Positions 1-8,640 of a DNA stretch of 36,553 bases are shown piece after piece. The number at the start of each line of letters is the position of its first letter. Positions within the stretch are counted from its first letter, which is position 1. The notes under the pieces were generated by a model. The model searched no databases. It was given only the letters and a program-made list of their open reading frames with translations, and had not been told where the DNA came from. This DNA comes from Desulfobacterales bacterium (GTDB lineage: Bacteria; Desulfobacterota; Desulfobacteria; Desulfobacterales; JAIPEE01): positions 1 through 36,553 of the forward strand of contig JAIPEE010000037.1 of NCBI GenBank assembly GCA_021737275.1. Reading direction: 5' to 3'. A program made the position numbers and the translations under genes.

Positions 1-81
1 ACATTTAAAGGGAGCATTAAGACCAAACGGTTTAGTGCGGCGCTTGATGTTGATTATCTGGAGGAAATTATGTTCACCTGA
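1..81 (+). CDS. 3' end of an unidentified protein (partial)
   Basis: The frame starting at base 1 is open for 26 codons and stops at TGA 79-81. The tail ends with residues LDVDYLEEIMFT. It is too short to assign to a family. The open frame running in from the window edge and the gene-like composition suggest a genuine C-terminus, but this cannot be proved from 81 bases. About 190 bases of AT-rich sequence without a gene separate it from the convergent FmdE-like gene. Confidence 0.4.
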   Translation, partial: TFKGSIKTKRFSAALDVDYLEEIMFT

Positions 82-200
82 TCAAAAACATAACGCAAAC
101 ATGATAGGGGCTCCAGATATTTTACATGCGTTGTCCCTTACAGATAGTTGAAAAGTAATTGCTTTTTGGTGTTTACTCATATACTTAAATTTTGTTAATG

Positions 201-235
201 AAAAAGGCTGCACTGTTTAAATCAACAAGCAGCCT
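201..235 (-). terminator. Rho-independent terminator of the FmdE-like gene
   Basis: Read on the - strand, a 7-bp stem AGGCTGC / GCAGCCT (229-235 and 205-211) closes a 17-nt loop and is followed directly by a run of T (the A run at 201-205). It lies 34 bases past the stop codon of the FmdE-like gene. Confidence 0.75.
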
Positions 236-268
236 CGAAATTTTAGTTCTTTTAAAAACGGGAACGTT

Positions 269-895
269 CTACATATCTTCTTCAGCACAGGGAATACAGA
301 GAAGTCTGTCATTTTTTCCATTAACCATGCGTGTTTCCATTGTCAACTCACCGCAGCGCGCACATGCTTTTGATGGGGCAAGGGACGCATATAGCGGCAT
401 TTCATAATCTTCAACTGTCCGGGTTGTAAAAATTTCATCAAACGGCTTAAGGAGGAGATCTGCCGCCTTCATCCGTTTTTGTTTCTTTATTTCGGATTCG
501 GTTGCCTTGTTCATGTAAACTGCTTTTTCAAGACGGTCAAACTCTGCTTTATCCTTACCCTGATAAACATATCCGCTTTTTCGAACAAACCGGATTTTTT
601 TTTCGGTTGTCCGGTTAATAACAACATATGCATTTTTACCATAGTTTTTAATGATCAGATTACCCTTGCCGCGGGTTGTGCCAAGAAGAACCTGAAGGGC
701 ATCAATTGCACAGGAATCGTTTTCAGGAATGGCAACAACCTCTTCATCATATGAACGTTCTATCTTAAGAAGTGCCATGGCTTCTTTTGCTACACGATAC
801 CCGTAAACCAACCCCGGACAAAGGTGACCATGAAAGGCGGTACAGCGTTTCAGGTCATCAGGAATATTGGAAATTTCAAAATCCGGTGCATTCAT
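269..895 (-). CDS. FmdE family protein with C-terminal zinc ribbon
   Basis: A 208-aa protein of the FmdE family (named after a subunit linked to tungsten formylmethanofuran dehydrogenase). The hallmark HGHLCPG motif is at residues 22-28. A TraR/DksA-like zinc ribbon sits at the C-terminus with Cys 178, 181, 200 and 203. Family members bind metal through the His/Cys motif. In bacteria they often occur away from any methanofuran enzyme, near molybdenum/tungsten or redox genes, and their function is mostly unproven. No formylmethanofuran dehydrogenase subunits lie nearby, so a role in that complex is not supported here. The ATG is preceded by AAGGAG at good spacing, and the gene ends at a clear terminator. 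Family is confident, reaction unknown. Confidence 0.85.
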   Translation of the reverse strand: MNAPDFEISNIPDDLKRCTAFHGHLCPGLVYGYRVAKEAMALLKIERSYDEEVVAIPENDSCAIDALQVLLGTTRGKGNLIIKNYGKNAYVVINRTTEKKIRFVRKSGYVYQGKDKAEFDRLEKAVYMNKATESEIKKQKRMKAADLLLKPFDEIFTTRTVEDYEMPLYASLAPSKACARCGELTMETRMVNGKNDRLLCIPCAEEDM

Positions 896-930
896 AATAA
901 CTCCTTTTTGATTTTTTTAGTTGTAAAATA

Positions 931-1623
931 ATGACAGAATTTCAAAATATATTTTCAGTGGTCTGGATGATTTTTTCACTTTCGTTTCTGGTGGCGCTGA
1001 CAGGTGCCATGTCTCCGGGACCACTTCTTACTTATACCATTATTAAGTCAGTAAAAACAAGTCAACGCGGCTACCTGATGGGATTATGGATAATTACCGG
1101 CCATGCACTCCTTGAAATGTGTGTTATTGTACTGCTTTTATATGGTTTTTCATTTTTTTTGCAAAATGTTATTGTGGTTCGTGCTATTGGTATTATCGGC
1201 GGTATTTTACTTATTGCATTTGGCAGCTCCATTATGCGCAATGTTTACAGGGGTAATATTTCTACTGATTTTATGGATGAAGGTGCTCCGTCCGGTGAAG
1301 GTGAGTTGATAAAAAATCCTGTGCTTGGCGGCTTCATGATTTCCATGGCCAATCCTTACTGGTGGGTCTGGTGGGCCACCATTGGTTTTGCATTTATGAT
1401 TCAATTTGAGATCTCTTTTCAGGACTGGTCGAAACTGATCGCTTTTTTCCTGGGACATGAAGCCGGTGATCTTATCTGGTATCTCACTGTTTCCATATTA
1501 TCGTTCTGGGGTATCAGGCGTTTAAATAAAAAAGCGTATTATGGAATTCTGTATTGCTGTGGCCTGTTTATGATATTGTTCGGGCTTTATCTGGGGATCT
1601 CACCGTTTTTTAAGGCAACATGA
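931..1623 (+). CDS. LysE family amino-acid exporter
   Basis: A 230-aa inner-membrane protein with about six hydrophobic segments. It carries the N-terminal LysE/RhtB signature: a GAMSPGPLLTYTI stretch near residue 25, and a conserved NPYWWVWW stretch in the middle. LysE-family proteins export amino acids or related small solutes. It is divergent from the FmdE-like gene, with only 35 bases between the two start codons. No good Shine-Dalgarno precedes ATG 931, so an internal start (for example ATG 967) is possible. Substrate cannot be told from the sequence. Confidence 0.85.
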   Translation: MTEFQNIFSVVWMIFSLSFLVALTGAMSPGPLLTYTIIKSVKTSQRGYLMGLWIITGHALLEMCVIVLLLYGFSFFLQNVIVVRAIGIIGGILLIAFGSSIMRNVYRGNISTDFMDEGAPSGEGELIKNPVLGGFMISMANPYWWVWWATIGFAFMIQFEISFQDWSKLIAFFLGHEAGDLIWYLTVSILSFWGIRRLNKKAYYGILYCCGLFMILFGLYLGISPFFKAT

Positions 1624-1686
1624 CACCCGGTATTCCCGCAAATGGCGATATCAGGAAAATGCAGTTAAAAATTAAAGGAAATTGTT

Positions 1687-2328
1687 ATGTCTATAGTTCA
1701 AATTAAGGCAGTACTTTTCGACTTCGGCGGTGTTCTCGCAGATGAGGGGTTCAGGGCGGGTCTTGCTTATATAGCAGAACAAAACGGGTTGGATATCAAA
1801 ACCGTACAGGATGAAGGTTTCAAGCTGGTCTTTGAGCAGGGATTTGTCACCGGTAAAATAAGGGAAAGCACTTTCTGGAATATTTTTCGGGAGCATTTGG
1901 ATATACAGGAAACAGATCAGGAACTTACAGAAATAGTTTTATCCCGATTTACACTGCGTCCCTGGATGCTGGATATCGTTTCTACCCTGCATGATAAGGG
2001 ATTTGTAACCGCAATACTGAGTGATCAGACCCATTGGCTTGACGAAATAAATGAAAGATATAATTTTTTTAAGTTTTTTGATTTTGTATTCAACTCTTAT
2101 TATTTAGGCATAAGTAAAAAAAATCCGGCCATTTTTAAAAGGGTTCTCAAGAAAATGAATATCCGGCAGGAATCGGCAGTTTTTATTGATGATCACCCTG
2201 GTAACATCGAAAGAGCCGGAGAGCAAGGGCTTCATGGAATTTTGTACGAAGAAAAAAATACATTCTTAAAAGACATTCAGCATTACTGTCCTGATCTTAA
2301 ACCGGGATTTCCCGGCTTAAAAAGGTAA
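1687..2328 (+). CDS. HAD-superfamily hydrolase (YihX-like subclass IA phosphatase)
   Basis: A 213-aa cytoplasmic HAD hydrolase. Motif I is LFDFGGVL with nucleophile Asp12. The second Asp usual in DxD phosphatases is replaced by Gly, as in the YihX/epoxide-hydrolase-N branch. Motif II is ILSDQ (Ser112), motif III a Lys at 144-145, and motif IV FIDDHPGN (Asp168, Asp169). YihX of E. coli is a sugar-phosphate phosphatase, but transferring that substrate would be a guess. AAAGGAA precedes the ATG. It follows the LysE gene after 63 bases on the same strand. The stop codon lies inside the first arm of a terminator hairpin. Confidence 0.85.
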   Translation: MSIVQIKAVLFDFGGVLADEGFRAGLAYIAEQNGLDIKTVQDEGFKLVFEQGFVTGKIRESTFWNIFREHLDIQETDQELTEIVLSRFTLRPWMLDIVSTLHDKGFVTAILSDQTHWLDEINERYNFFKFFDFVFNSYYLGISKKNPAIFKRVLKKMNIRQESAVFIDDHPGNIERAGEQGLHGILYEEKNTFLKDIQHYCPDLKPGFPGLKR

Positions 2329-2358
2329 CGGCCGGGGTTTACCCATCCGTTACCTTTT
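2320..2358. terminator. Strong hairpin terminator between convergent genes
   Basis: A 12-bp perfect inverted repeat AAAAGGTAACGG (2320-2331) / CCGTTACCTTTT (2347-2358) with a 15-nt loop. It ends the HAD gene (its TAA is in the left arm). Because the left arm begins with an A run, it can also work on the - strand, but the next gene there (trxB) stops about 90 bases away. Confidence 0.75.
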
Positions 2359-2448
2359 GGCTTTAAATCAACTACCGGTTTTCTCTCAGAGATCAGGCAA
2401 AGCCGGCTTGTCTCAACAAAGCCTGATAGAGCTTAGTCGAGTAAGAGG

Positions 2449-3402
2449 CTAAGATTTTTCTTCTTCCTCAGCCTTTTTATTATCTACATACAGCGCAGCC
2501 CCAAGAGCTGCATTACATCCATCTCCTGTTGCTGTAACAATCTGTCTTGAAAATTTTTCTATAAGATCACCGATAGCAAAAATGCCGGGTATATTTGTTT
2601 CGCATTTTGTATCAGTCAGAACATAACCTTCATCATTTAATTTTACCTCTTTGGGTACAACCTGATTGTTAGGGTTGTAACCTATGAAGATAAACACACC
2701 GTTAACAGGCAGGTTACGCTGTTCAGCTGTTTTTGTGTCTTCCAGTACGACTTTTTCAACACCGCCTATGCTGGCCATAATTGCTTTTGGGATGGTGTTC
2801 CACAGGATTTCAATTTTGGGGTTTTCCATAACTCTTTTCTGAAGAAGTCTGCCTGCCCGAAATTCATCCCTGCGATGAATCAGGTAAACTTTTCCGGCAA
2901 TCTTGGATAGGTAGATGGCTTCTTCAACAGCGGTATCCCCGCCACCGATAACGGCAACAGTCTGATCTTTAAAAAACATACCATCACAAACAGCACAGTA
3001 AGAAACGCCTTTACCGTAATTTTGATCTTCACCCGGTATGTTAAGCTTCCTGGATGCACCGCCTGTTGCCAATATAACGGCATAAGCTTTGAGCACCTCA
3101 TCATTATCCAGTTTAACCGTGTGGTAGGCGTCACCTGCTTCCACTGCGGTAACTTCACCTGAGATCGTTTCAAGTCCCAATGAAGCCGCATGGTCGGCCA
3201 TTTTCTGAGCCAGCTCAAAGCCCGGAATTTTCATAAAGCCGGGATAATTTTCAACCTCTTCGGTCAGTGTAAGCTGGCCGCCGTGAAGTCCCTTTTCAAC
3301 CAGCACCGCTTTCATTACAGCTCGCTGGGCATATATGCCGGCCGTACAGCCACCCGGCCCGCCGCCAACAATGACAAGATCATAAATTTCATCAGTAGAC
3401 AT
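2449..3402 (-). CDS. trxB: Thioredoxin-disulfide reductase
   Basis: A 317-aa low-molecular-weight thioredoxin reductase: NADPH + oxidised thioredoxin to reduced thioredoxin, using FAD. The FAD-binding GGGPGG is at residues 13-18, the redox-active pair is CAVC (Cys136, Cys139), the NADPH-binding GGGDTA follows it, and a C-terminal FAD motif IFAIGD is present. Length is typical. GGAG precedes the ATG. It lies 71 bases downstream of the S1-type gene on the same strand. Thioredoxin itself is not in the window. Confidence 0.95.
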   Translation of the reverse strand: MSTDEIYDLVIVGGGPGGCTAGIYAQRAVMKAVLVEKGLHGGQLTLTEEVENYPGFMKIPGFELAQKMADHAASLGLETISGEVTAVEAGDAYHTVKLDNDEVLKAYAVILATGGASRKLNIPGEDQNYGKGVSYCAVCDGMFFKDQTVAVIGGGDTAVEEAIYLSKIAGKVYLIHRRDEFRAGRLLQKRVMENPKIEILWNTIPKAIMASIGGVEKVVLEDTKTAEQRNLPVNGVFIFIGYNPNNQVVPKEVKLNDEGYVLTDTKCETNIPGIFAIGDLIEKFSRQIVTATGDGCNAALGAALYVDNKKAEEEEKS

Positions 3403-3473
3403 TTAGCACTCCAAAATAAAAATAACTCAAATAGTTAATATAAAATATATAATGTTGTTGTTTAACTTAATTA

Positions 3474-4934
3474 TCAATCCTTATTTTTTATGGCATCATT
3501 TAAAAGATCACCCAGGGAGCCCATGGTTGATGTTGTTGTTGTGTTGTCTTTTGTAAAAGATTGCCAGTCATCGGGTGCAGCACCTTCAATACCCAGAGAT
3601 ATTTTTCTGTTCGGGGCATCAATTTCATCAATTCTTACAGAAAGCTTGTCTCCGCTTTTAAGTTTATCAAAAACAGCAGGTTCAGGCGCATTTTTTGTTT
3701 TTGACTTTGGCAACAGGCCTGTAATACCGGCTGCTATGCTGATAAAATACCCAAACTTTTCAATTTTTTCTACTGTACCATTAATTGTCTGGCCGACAGT
3801 ATAATTATCTTCAATATCAGTCCATGGATCGCCTTCAGCATCACGGATACTTAAGGATATTCTTCTATGCTCAGCATCGACTTCTTTAATAACAACACTG
3901 ATCGATTCTCCTACAGTCAAAACAGATTCGGGATGCGTAATGCGTTTGGTGTAGCTTATTTCACTGACATGGACGAGCCCTTCAATTCCGGGCGAAATTT
4001 CAACAAAAGCACCAAAGTTCATGCATCGGGTAATTTTACCGGTAATTTTATCTCCCGGTTTAAAATTATCTTTGATACTATCCCATGGATTGTTTTCAAC
4101 CTGTTTTCGGGAAAGTGAAATTTTGGGCAGATGTGATTTTTCTTTAGGCTCAAGAGATAGAACCTTAACTTCAATCTTGTCGCCCACACTGACGGCATCC
4201 TCAGGTTTGGATACCCTGGACCAGCTCAATTCAGAAATATGTACAAGTCCGTCAACACCATTTGCAATATCTACAAACGCGCCGAATGGCATCAACTTTT
4301 TTACTAATCCGGTATAAACATTGCCAACCGCCAAAGTTTTAAGAAACTCTTCCTGTTCCTCTTTTCTGGCGGCTTCGAGGAGCTTACGCCTGGAAACAAC
4401 AACGTTCTTGGCCCTCATTTCAAGCTTTGTTATAATAAACGTAAAGGTTTGCCCAACGTAATCTTCCGGTTTTTCAACAAAATTGACATCCATCTGACTG
4501 ATTGGACAAAATGCAAGCTTGCCCATAAGGGTTATGCGAAAACCGCCCTTACAGACCTCTTTAACTTTTCCTTCAACCGGAATTTTGGCCCTGAAAGCAT
4601 CATCGAGCTGCTCAAACCCTTCACCGCCGGTGAATTTTTTGGAGAGACGAACTTCATTTTCATCATTTGAAACAACAAACAATTCTACTTCATCACCAAC
4701 CTTGTAAGGCAGTTCGCCGTTTTCATCAAGAAGGGCACTTTTTTCAACAGCACCATCAACTTTTGTTCCGGTATCAACAAAAATAGTATCCTGGCCGATA
4801 GAAATAATTTTCCCCTTAATTCGGTCACCCGTTCTAATGTCATCACTCATACCGGTTTCATAAGAATCTAAAAGGTCGGCAAAACTCTCTTCATTTTCTT
4901 CTTCTTCATTGTTGTCATTGATGTTGTCAGACAT
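3474..4934 (-). CDS. S1-type RNA-binding protein (five S1 repeats)
   Basis: About 486 aa, starting MSDNINDN at ATG 4934, which has AGGAGA at ideal spacing. An upstream in-frame start at 5015 would add 27 atypical residues and is rejected. An acidic N-terminus is followed by five S1 (OB-fold) repeats, each with the G-x-V-GAFV-D/E-GLVHIS pattern. The third and fourth repeats are most canonical and the first two most divergent. E. coli ribosomal protein S1 has six repeats, so this may be the ribosomal S1 or an S1 paralogue, which is common in Desulfobacterota. It probably binds mRNA or the 30S subunit. The C-terminal tail is Ser/Thr-rich. Confidence 0.85.
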   Translation of the reverse strand: MSDNINDNNEEEENEESFADLLDSYETGMSDDIRTGDRIKGKIISIGQDTIFVDTGTKVDGAVEKSALLDENGELPYKVGDEVELFVVSNDENEVRLSKKFTGGEGFEQLDDAFRAKIPVEGKVKEVCKGGFRITLMGKLAFCPISQMDVNFVEKPEDYVGQTFTFIITKLEMRAKNVVVSRRKLLEAARKEEQEEFLKTLAVGNVYTGLVKKLMPFGAFVDIANGVDGLVHISELSWSRVSKPEDAVSVGDKIEVKVLSLEPKEKSHLPKISLSRKQVENNPWDSIKDNFKPGDKITGKITRCMNFGAFVEISPGIEGLVHVSEISYTKRITHPESVLTVGESISVVIKEVDAEHRRISLSIRDAEGDPWTDIEDNYTVGQTINGTVEKIEKFGYFISIAAGITGLLPKSKTKNAPEPAVFDKLKSGDKLSVRIDEIDAPNRKISLGIEGAAPDDWQSFTKDNTTTTSTMGSLGDLLNDAIKNKD

Positions 4935-5076
4935 TCTTCTTCTCCTGGAAGGAATATAATTATGTGCAACTAAAAATAAAAAATGATTTTTATCAGGGTA
5001 GATGCATGATTGCAAGATGATTACGATACGATTGCATATTTTGTAAATACAAATTTACCATAAAACGTATCTGCAA

Positions 5077-5565
5077 TCAATCTTTCATGTTTGAATTATT
5101 ATTCATCATCCTTGAGGGCACCTTTACCGCAATAACTTCACTTTTTGCGCACTCTTTATCTTCTGCAAAAAGTGAACAGGTTACAATGGTTTTTCGTTCA
5201 AAAGCCTCTTTAATACGTGAACGTAACAGCAGTTCAGTGCCAATCGGCGTAGGACGAAGATAAGTTACATTTAAATTGCCGGTTACATAGGTGATTTCAG
5301 GATCGGTTCCCGGCTTTCGGCCTTCTGAATCATAGGCTGCTGCGATAGCGGTACCAATGCAGTGACAGTCAAATAAACAGGCAATCAAACCACCGTAGAC
5401 AAAGCCTGGAAATGCAGTATGATAATCTTCAGGTTTAAACCGGAAGATTCCCTCTTCACCATCCCATTGCGTCCTGATATGAAGCCCATGAGGGTTGTTT
5501 TTTCCGCATCCATAACAGATTGCGATGTCATCCGGGAAGAAATCCTGTATGGCCTGATCTGTCAA
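5077..5565 (-). CDS. PaaI/hotdog-fold acyl-CoA thioesterase-like protein
   Basis: A 162-aa cytoplasmic single-hotdog protein. It contains the conserved front stretch CYGCGKNNPHGLHI and the helix GGLIACLFDCHCIGTAI, where the catalytic Asp of PaaI-type thioesterases is expected, followed by a TGNLNVTYLRPTPIG strand. It probably hydrolyses an acyl-CoA thioester; the substrate is unknown. The start is TTG 5565. It is supported by AGGAGA seven bases upstream, and no better ATG is in reach. It may be transcribed with the S1-type gene 142 bases downstream. Confidence 0.8.
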   Translation of the reverse strand: MTDQAIQDFFPDDIAICYGCGKNNPHGLHIRTQWDGEEGIFRFKPEDYHTAFPGFVYGGLIACLFDCHCIGTAIAAAYDSEGRKPGTDPEITYVTGNLNVTYLRPTPIGTELLLRSRIKEAFERKTIVTCSLFAEDKECAKSEVIAVKVPSRMMNNNSNMKD

Positions 5566-5729
5566 TTTAATTCTCCTTTCAAAAATTAATTAATATCTCA
5601 TATTATAGAAGACTGAGAAGGTGGATATCTTAATCATACTCTGATCCTTGAATTTAAAAAGCCGATTACGAGTATGATTACGATTAGGATTATGAAAAAT
5701 ATAAATTATTTGAGCCAATAGTTTCATTA

Positions 5730-6011
5730 TTATTTTATAAAAAACACTGGTCTTTTAATTCTCTCCGATTTACATTTTGGGCATCGTCCGGGTGTTTTCA
5801 GTTTTTTTCCGTCTTTAAAACTGAACCCGCATGTGAGGCACTCAGGTGGCACAATAATAAATTCTTTTTTCTTTGATTGGACCGAACGCTCTATGTAAGG
5901 GAGATTCTCAGCCACCTCCTTTTCACGAATGGATAGCGCTTGTGAAAGATCTCGGTCAGTCATGGGTTGTTTTAATAAAAGTTCGATAATCTGTTGTCTG
6001 ATAGTCGCCAT
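5730..6011 (-). CDS. Small HTH / zinc-ribbon transcriptional regulator (COG3357-like)
   Basis: A 93-aa protein. Residues ~1-45 form a predicted winged-helix segment (IRQQIIELLLKQPMTDRDLSQ). Residues ~55-85 form a zinc ribbon with CLTC and CPKC pairs, followed by a basic end. This layout matches the 'HTH fused to Zn-ribbon' family, found in archaea and anaerobic bacteria. Targets are unknown. No Shine-Dalgarno is visible before the ATG. It stands alone on its strand and diverges from the FAD-oxidoreductase set, across 328 bases of AT-rich DNA, so it could regulate that set; this is inference. Confidence 0.7.
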   Translation of the reverse strand: MATIRQQIIELLLKQPMTDRDLSQALSIREKEVAENLPYIERSVQSKKKEFIIVPPECLTCGFSFKDGKKLKTPGRCPKCKSERIKRPVFFIK

Positions 6012-6339
6012 AAAAATATTTATATAAAATCAGAAGATTTATAAGAAATCTATTTTATTTATATGCTTATCTCTTTATACTCTATTTTTGCAATATCATT
6101 TTTTGAATAAAATTTAAGTTATTCTTATCACCCTATAGGGCAGGAAGATTTTTTTTCAACAAATCAATATTCAAGAATACGGATGATAAGTACCGTTGAT
6201 CATATAAAGATTGTCGTTTCCGGCCTTATATAAATAAAATTGGCTTATTGTCTGATCGGAATTTGGGTTTTATACTTTTCATTCCTTCAAAAGTGTGAAT
6301 CTGGAAAGCTTTGTAAAAATAATAAAGAGGGACGTTCTT
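6012..6339. other. Divergent intergenic region
   Basis: 328 bases between the HTH/Zn-ribbon gene (-) and the FAD-oxidoreductase gene (+). It is strongly AT-rich and must contain promoters for both. No convincing RNA gene, riboswitch or long inverted repeat was found. An in-frame GTG at 6295 is rejected as the start of the downstream gene. Confidence 0.5.
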
Positions 6340-7623
6340 ATGTCAAAAGTTCAATTTAAGGAGATACCTTACTGGCTGGATCCGCATCCAACCACAAAAT
6401 CTTACAGCAAAAAAGAATTATCTCAAAAAACGGATGTACTTGTCATCGGTAGCGGTTTTGCCGGTATGTCAACAGCGCTTCATCTTCGTAAAGCCGGTAT
6501 TGAGGTTACTGTTCTGGAAAAAGGTAAAATTGGTTCTGAGGCCAGTTCAAAAAATGGTGGAATGTCTATTACAGGGCCGGCTAAGGGGTTTGTTGATATA
6601 CTTAAAAAGTTCGGTGAGGAACCTGCTATTCGTATGTTCCGTGAATCAATGGATGCGATTGATTGTATTGAAGAAAATGTAAAGGAAGGAAATATCGATT
6701 GCCATTTTGCAAGGTGCGGCCATTTTGCAGCGGCATTTAAGCCTTCTCACCTTGATCATCTAAAAAAGGTACAGGAACTGGAAGATAAGCACCTCAATCA
6801 TAAAACAATTCTGTTTTCCAAAGCACAAATGCACGATGAAATTGGAACGGATTTTTATCATGGCGGCCTTGTTGACCCTTTAAGTGTGGGCGTCCATCCT
6901 GCAAAATATATTGCCGGTCTGGTCAGAATGGCCGATGACGCCGGAGCAGATCTTCATGAAAATACTAGTGCCGGCCGGATTGAAAAGAATGGTAATACCT
7001 ATATTGTTCATACAAACCGCGGACAAATTCAGTCGAATAACATTGCCATCTGCACCAACGGTTATACCGGTAAATTAACACCCTGGTTACAGCGACGCAT
7101 TGTTCCGTTTGAAAGCTTTATGATTGCAACAGAGGAGCTGCCGCCGGATGTTGCAAAAGCTATTTCACCAAAAAACCGTATGATGTTCGATACAAAGAAT
7201 AGATTGTTTTATTTTCGCCTTTCGCCTGATGGGAAAAGAATGCTTTTTGGTCCGGATCCTCAGGGTTTTAATAAATCTTTTAAAGACAAGGTATATACAG
7301 CACGAAAAGAGATGGTGGCGATTTTTCCGCAACTTGAAAAATTCGATATTGAGTATGCCTGGGCTGGAAATTGCGGAATGAGTTATAGCTTTTTCCCAAG
7401 CATCGGACAACATGATGGTCTGTATTATGCTGTCGGGTATAGTGGGCATGGGATCTCTTTTGCTTCATATCTGGGTAAAAAGTTAGCCGGGTTGATTGCA
7501 ACGAATAAAGTCGACACGATGTTTTCCGAACTTAAATTCAAAGCGATTCCTTTGTATAATGGAAAACCATGGTTTATCCCTTTTGTAGATAAATTTTTTA
7601 GATTTCTGGATGTGATCGGCTAA
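6340..7623 (+). CDS. FAD-dependent amino-acid/amine oxidoreductase (DAO family)
   Basis: About 427 aa from ATG 6340, which has AGAGGG upstream; an in-frame GTG at 6295 adds 15 poor residues. The N-terminal Rossmann dinucleotide fold contains VIGSGFAGMS (GxGxxG at 37-42). The C-terminus has the DAO-family end GYSGHGISFASYLGKKLAG, which closes over FAD. It resembles PuuB-type gamma-glutamylputrescine and related amine oxidases in size and layout. It probably oxidises a primary or secondary amine to imine/aldehyde plus ammonia. One base separates it from an EamA permease gene, followed by a DUF1989 protein, which fits uptake and breakdown of a nitrogen compound. Exact substrate unknown. Confidence 0.8.
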   Translation: MSKVQFKEIPYWLDPHPTTKSYSKKELSQKTDVLVIGSGFAGMSTALHLRKAGIEVTVLEKGKIGSEASSKNGGMSITGPAKGFVDILKKFGEEPAIRMFRESMDAIDCIEENVKEGNIDCHFARCGHFAAAFKPSHLDHLKKVQELEDKHLNHKTILFSKAQMHDEIGTDFYHGGLVDPLSVGVHPAKYIAGLVRMADDAGADLHENTSAGRIEKNGNTYIVHTNRGQIQSNNIAICTNGYTGKLTPWLQRRIVPFESFMIATEELPPDVAKAISPKNRMMFDTKNRLFYFRLSPDGKRMLFGPDPQGFNKSFKDKVYTARKEMVAIFPQLEKFDIEYAWAGNCGMSYSFFPSIGQHDGLYYAVGYSGHGISFASYLGKKLAGLIATNKVDTMFSELKFKAIPLYNGKPWFIPFVDKFFRFLDVIG

Positions 7624-7624
7624 A

Positions 7625-8554
7625 ATGACTAATAATGTACCATCAAATGATAAGCTGACAATTTGGACAGCTGCACAAATCATTTTAATTACGTTTATTT
7701 TTGGATCCAGTTCTGTCGTTATCAAAATCAGTATGTTCGGTTTTGGGCCATTTACGGCGCTTGCCATCAGATCTGTAATTGCGCTTATAGCCATACTTGT
7801 ATGGGCCATTGCAACGCATCGTCCTCTAAAACTTAAAAAAGGGCAGTTTCCACAGGTAATGTTTATTGCGTTACTCTCTTTTATTGAGATGTCCATGTAT
7901 TTTATCGGATTCAGTAAAACAGATGCTTCCCGTGGCTCCTTACTGATGAATATTCAACCGTTTTTTATACTTCTACTGGCACATTTTTTTATTCCGGGTG
8001 ACCGTATAACACTGAAAAAAACAATGGGTATTTTATTCGGTTTTTTAGGTGTTTTGTTTATCTTTATGGAAAACAGAGGGGTGTCATCAGATTTGATGGT
8101 TGGTGATATTCTTATAATCATTGGTGTGCTCTGCTGGGCAGTGAATGCTATTTTTGTCAAATTGCGTATTCATAATTTTGAACCGTTTCATCTGGTTATG
8201 TATTCACTGCTATTAGGAATACCGGCGTTTTCCCTTCAGGCGTTTATTTTTGATAGCCGGATGGTTGGAGAGATAACAGTTGCTTCTGTTTCAGCGCTTT
8301 TTTACCTGGGTATTATCACGGTGGGATTTGGTTATGTCGCATGGACTAAAATTATGCAGAAAATCGGCACCACGACACTTCATGCATTTGTTTTTCTGAT
8401 CCCGGTATCCGGTGTGTTGTCAGGTGCGCTGGTGCTTGGTGAACCGCTAACATACAAAATTGTTTTAGCGCTTATATTTATTGTTGCCGGTATTATGGTG
8501 GTTCAATTGCAAAAACCGGATGATACTGACTCGAAACAGTTAAAGAAAATTTGA
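7625..8554 (+). CDS. EamA/DMT family transporter
   Basis: A 309-aa membrane protein with ten hydrophobic segments in two five-helix EamA repeats. Typical motifs are an early FIFGSSSVVIK stretch and, in the second half, a LVLGEPLTYKIVLALIFIVAGI helix pair. DMT transporters move amino acids, amines or other metabolites. It begins one base after the stop of the FAD oxidoreductase gene, so the two are translationally linked and probably share a substrate pathway. No strong ribosome site of its own. Confidence 0.85.
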   Translation: MTNNVPSNDKLTIWTAAQIILITFIFGSSSVVIKISMFGFGPFTALAIRSVIALIAILVWAIATHRPLKLKKGQFPQVMFIALLSFIEMSMYFIGFSKTDASRGSLLMNIQPFFILLLAHFFIPGDRITLKKTMGILFGFLGVLFIFMENRGVSSDLMVGDILIIIGVLCWAVNAIFVKLRIHNFEPFHLVMYSLLLGIPAFSLQAFIFDSRMVGEITVASVSALFYLGIITVGFGYVAWTKIMQKIGTTTLHAFVFLIPVSGVLSGALVLGEPLTYKIVLALIFIVAGIMVVQLQKPDDTDSKQLKKI

Positions 8555-8640
8555 AATCTGTCAATGAAAGTGTTAAGATTATTGGAATTTATGACAATAA
8601 GTTAGATCTGAAATTTAATAAAATGGTGATGAGGTGAAAA

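Noticed and set aside
192-407. Open frame of 71 codons on the + strand.
   Set aside because: It overlaps the FmdE-like gene and its terminator on the other strand and has no ribosome site; an antisense shadow.
4935-5015. Upstream extension of the S1-type protein (27 extra residues from ATG 5015).
   Set aside because: ATG 4934 has an ideal AGGAGA site and the extension does not look like an S1 N-terminus.
5660-5697. Short GATTA-rich stretch (GATTACGAGTATGATTACGATTAGGATT) suggesting a repeat array.
   Set aside because: Only a few degenerate copies of a 5-7-base unit in AT-rich spacer; no spacer structure, so not a CRISPR and too weak for an origin.
6295-6339. GTG start for the FAD oxidoreductase.
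   Set aside because: No ribosome site; the ATG at 6340 has AGAGGG at suitable spacing.
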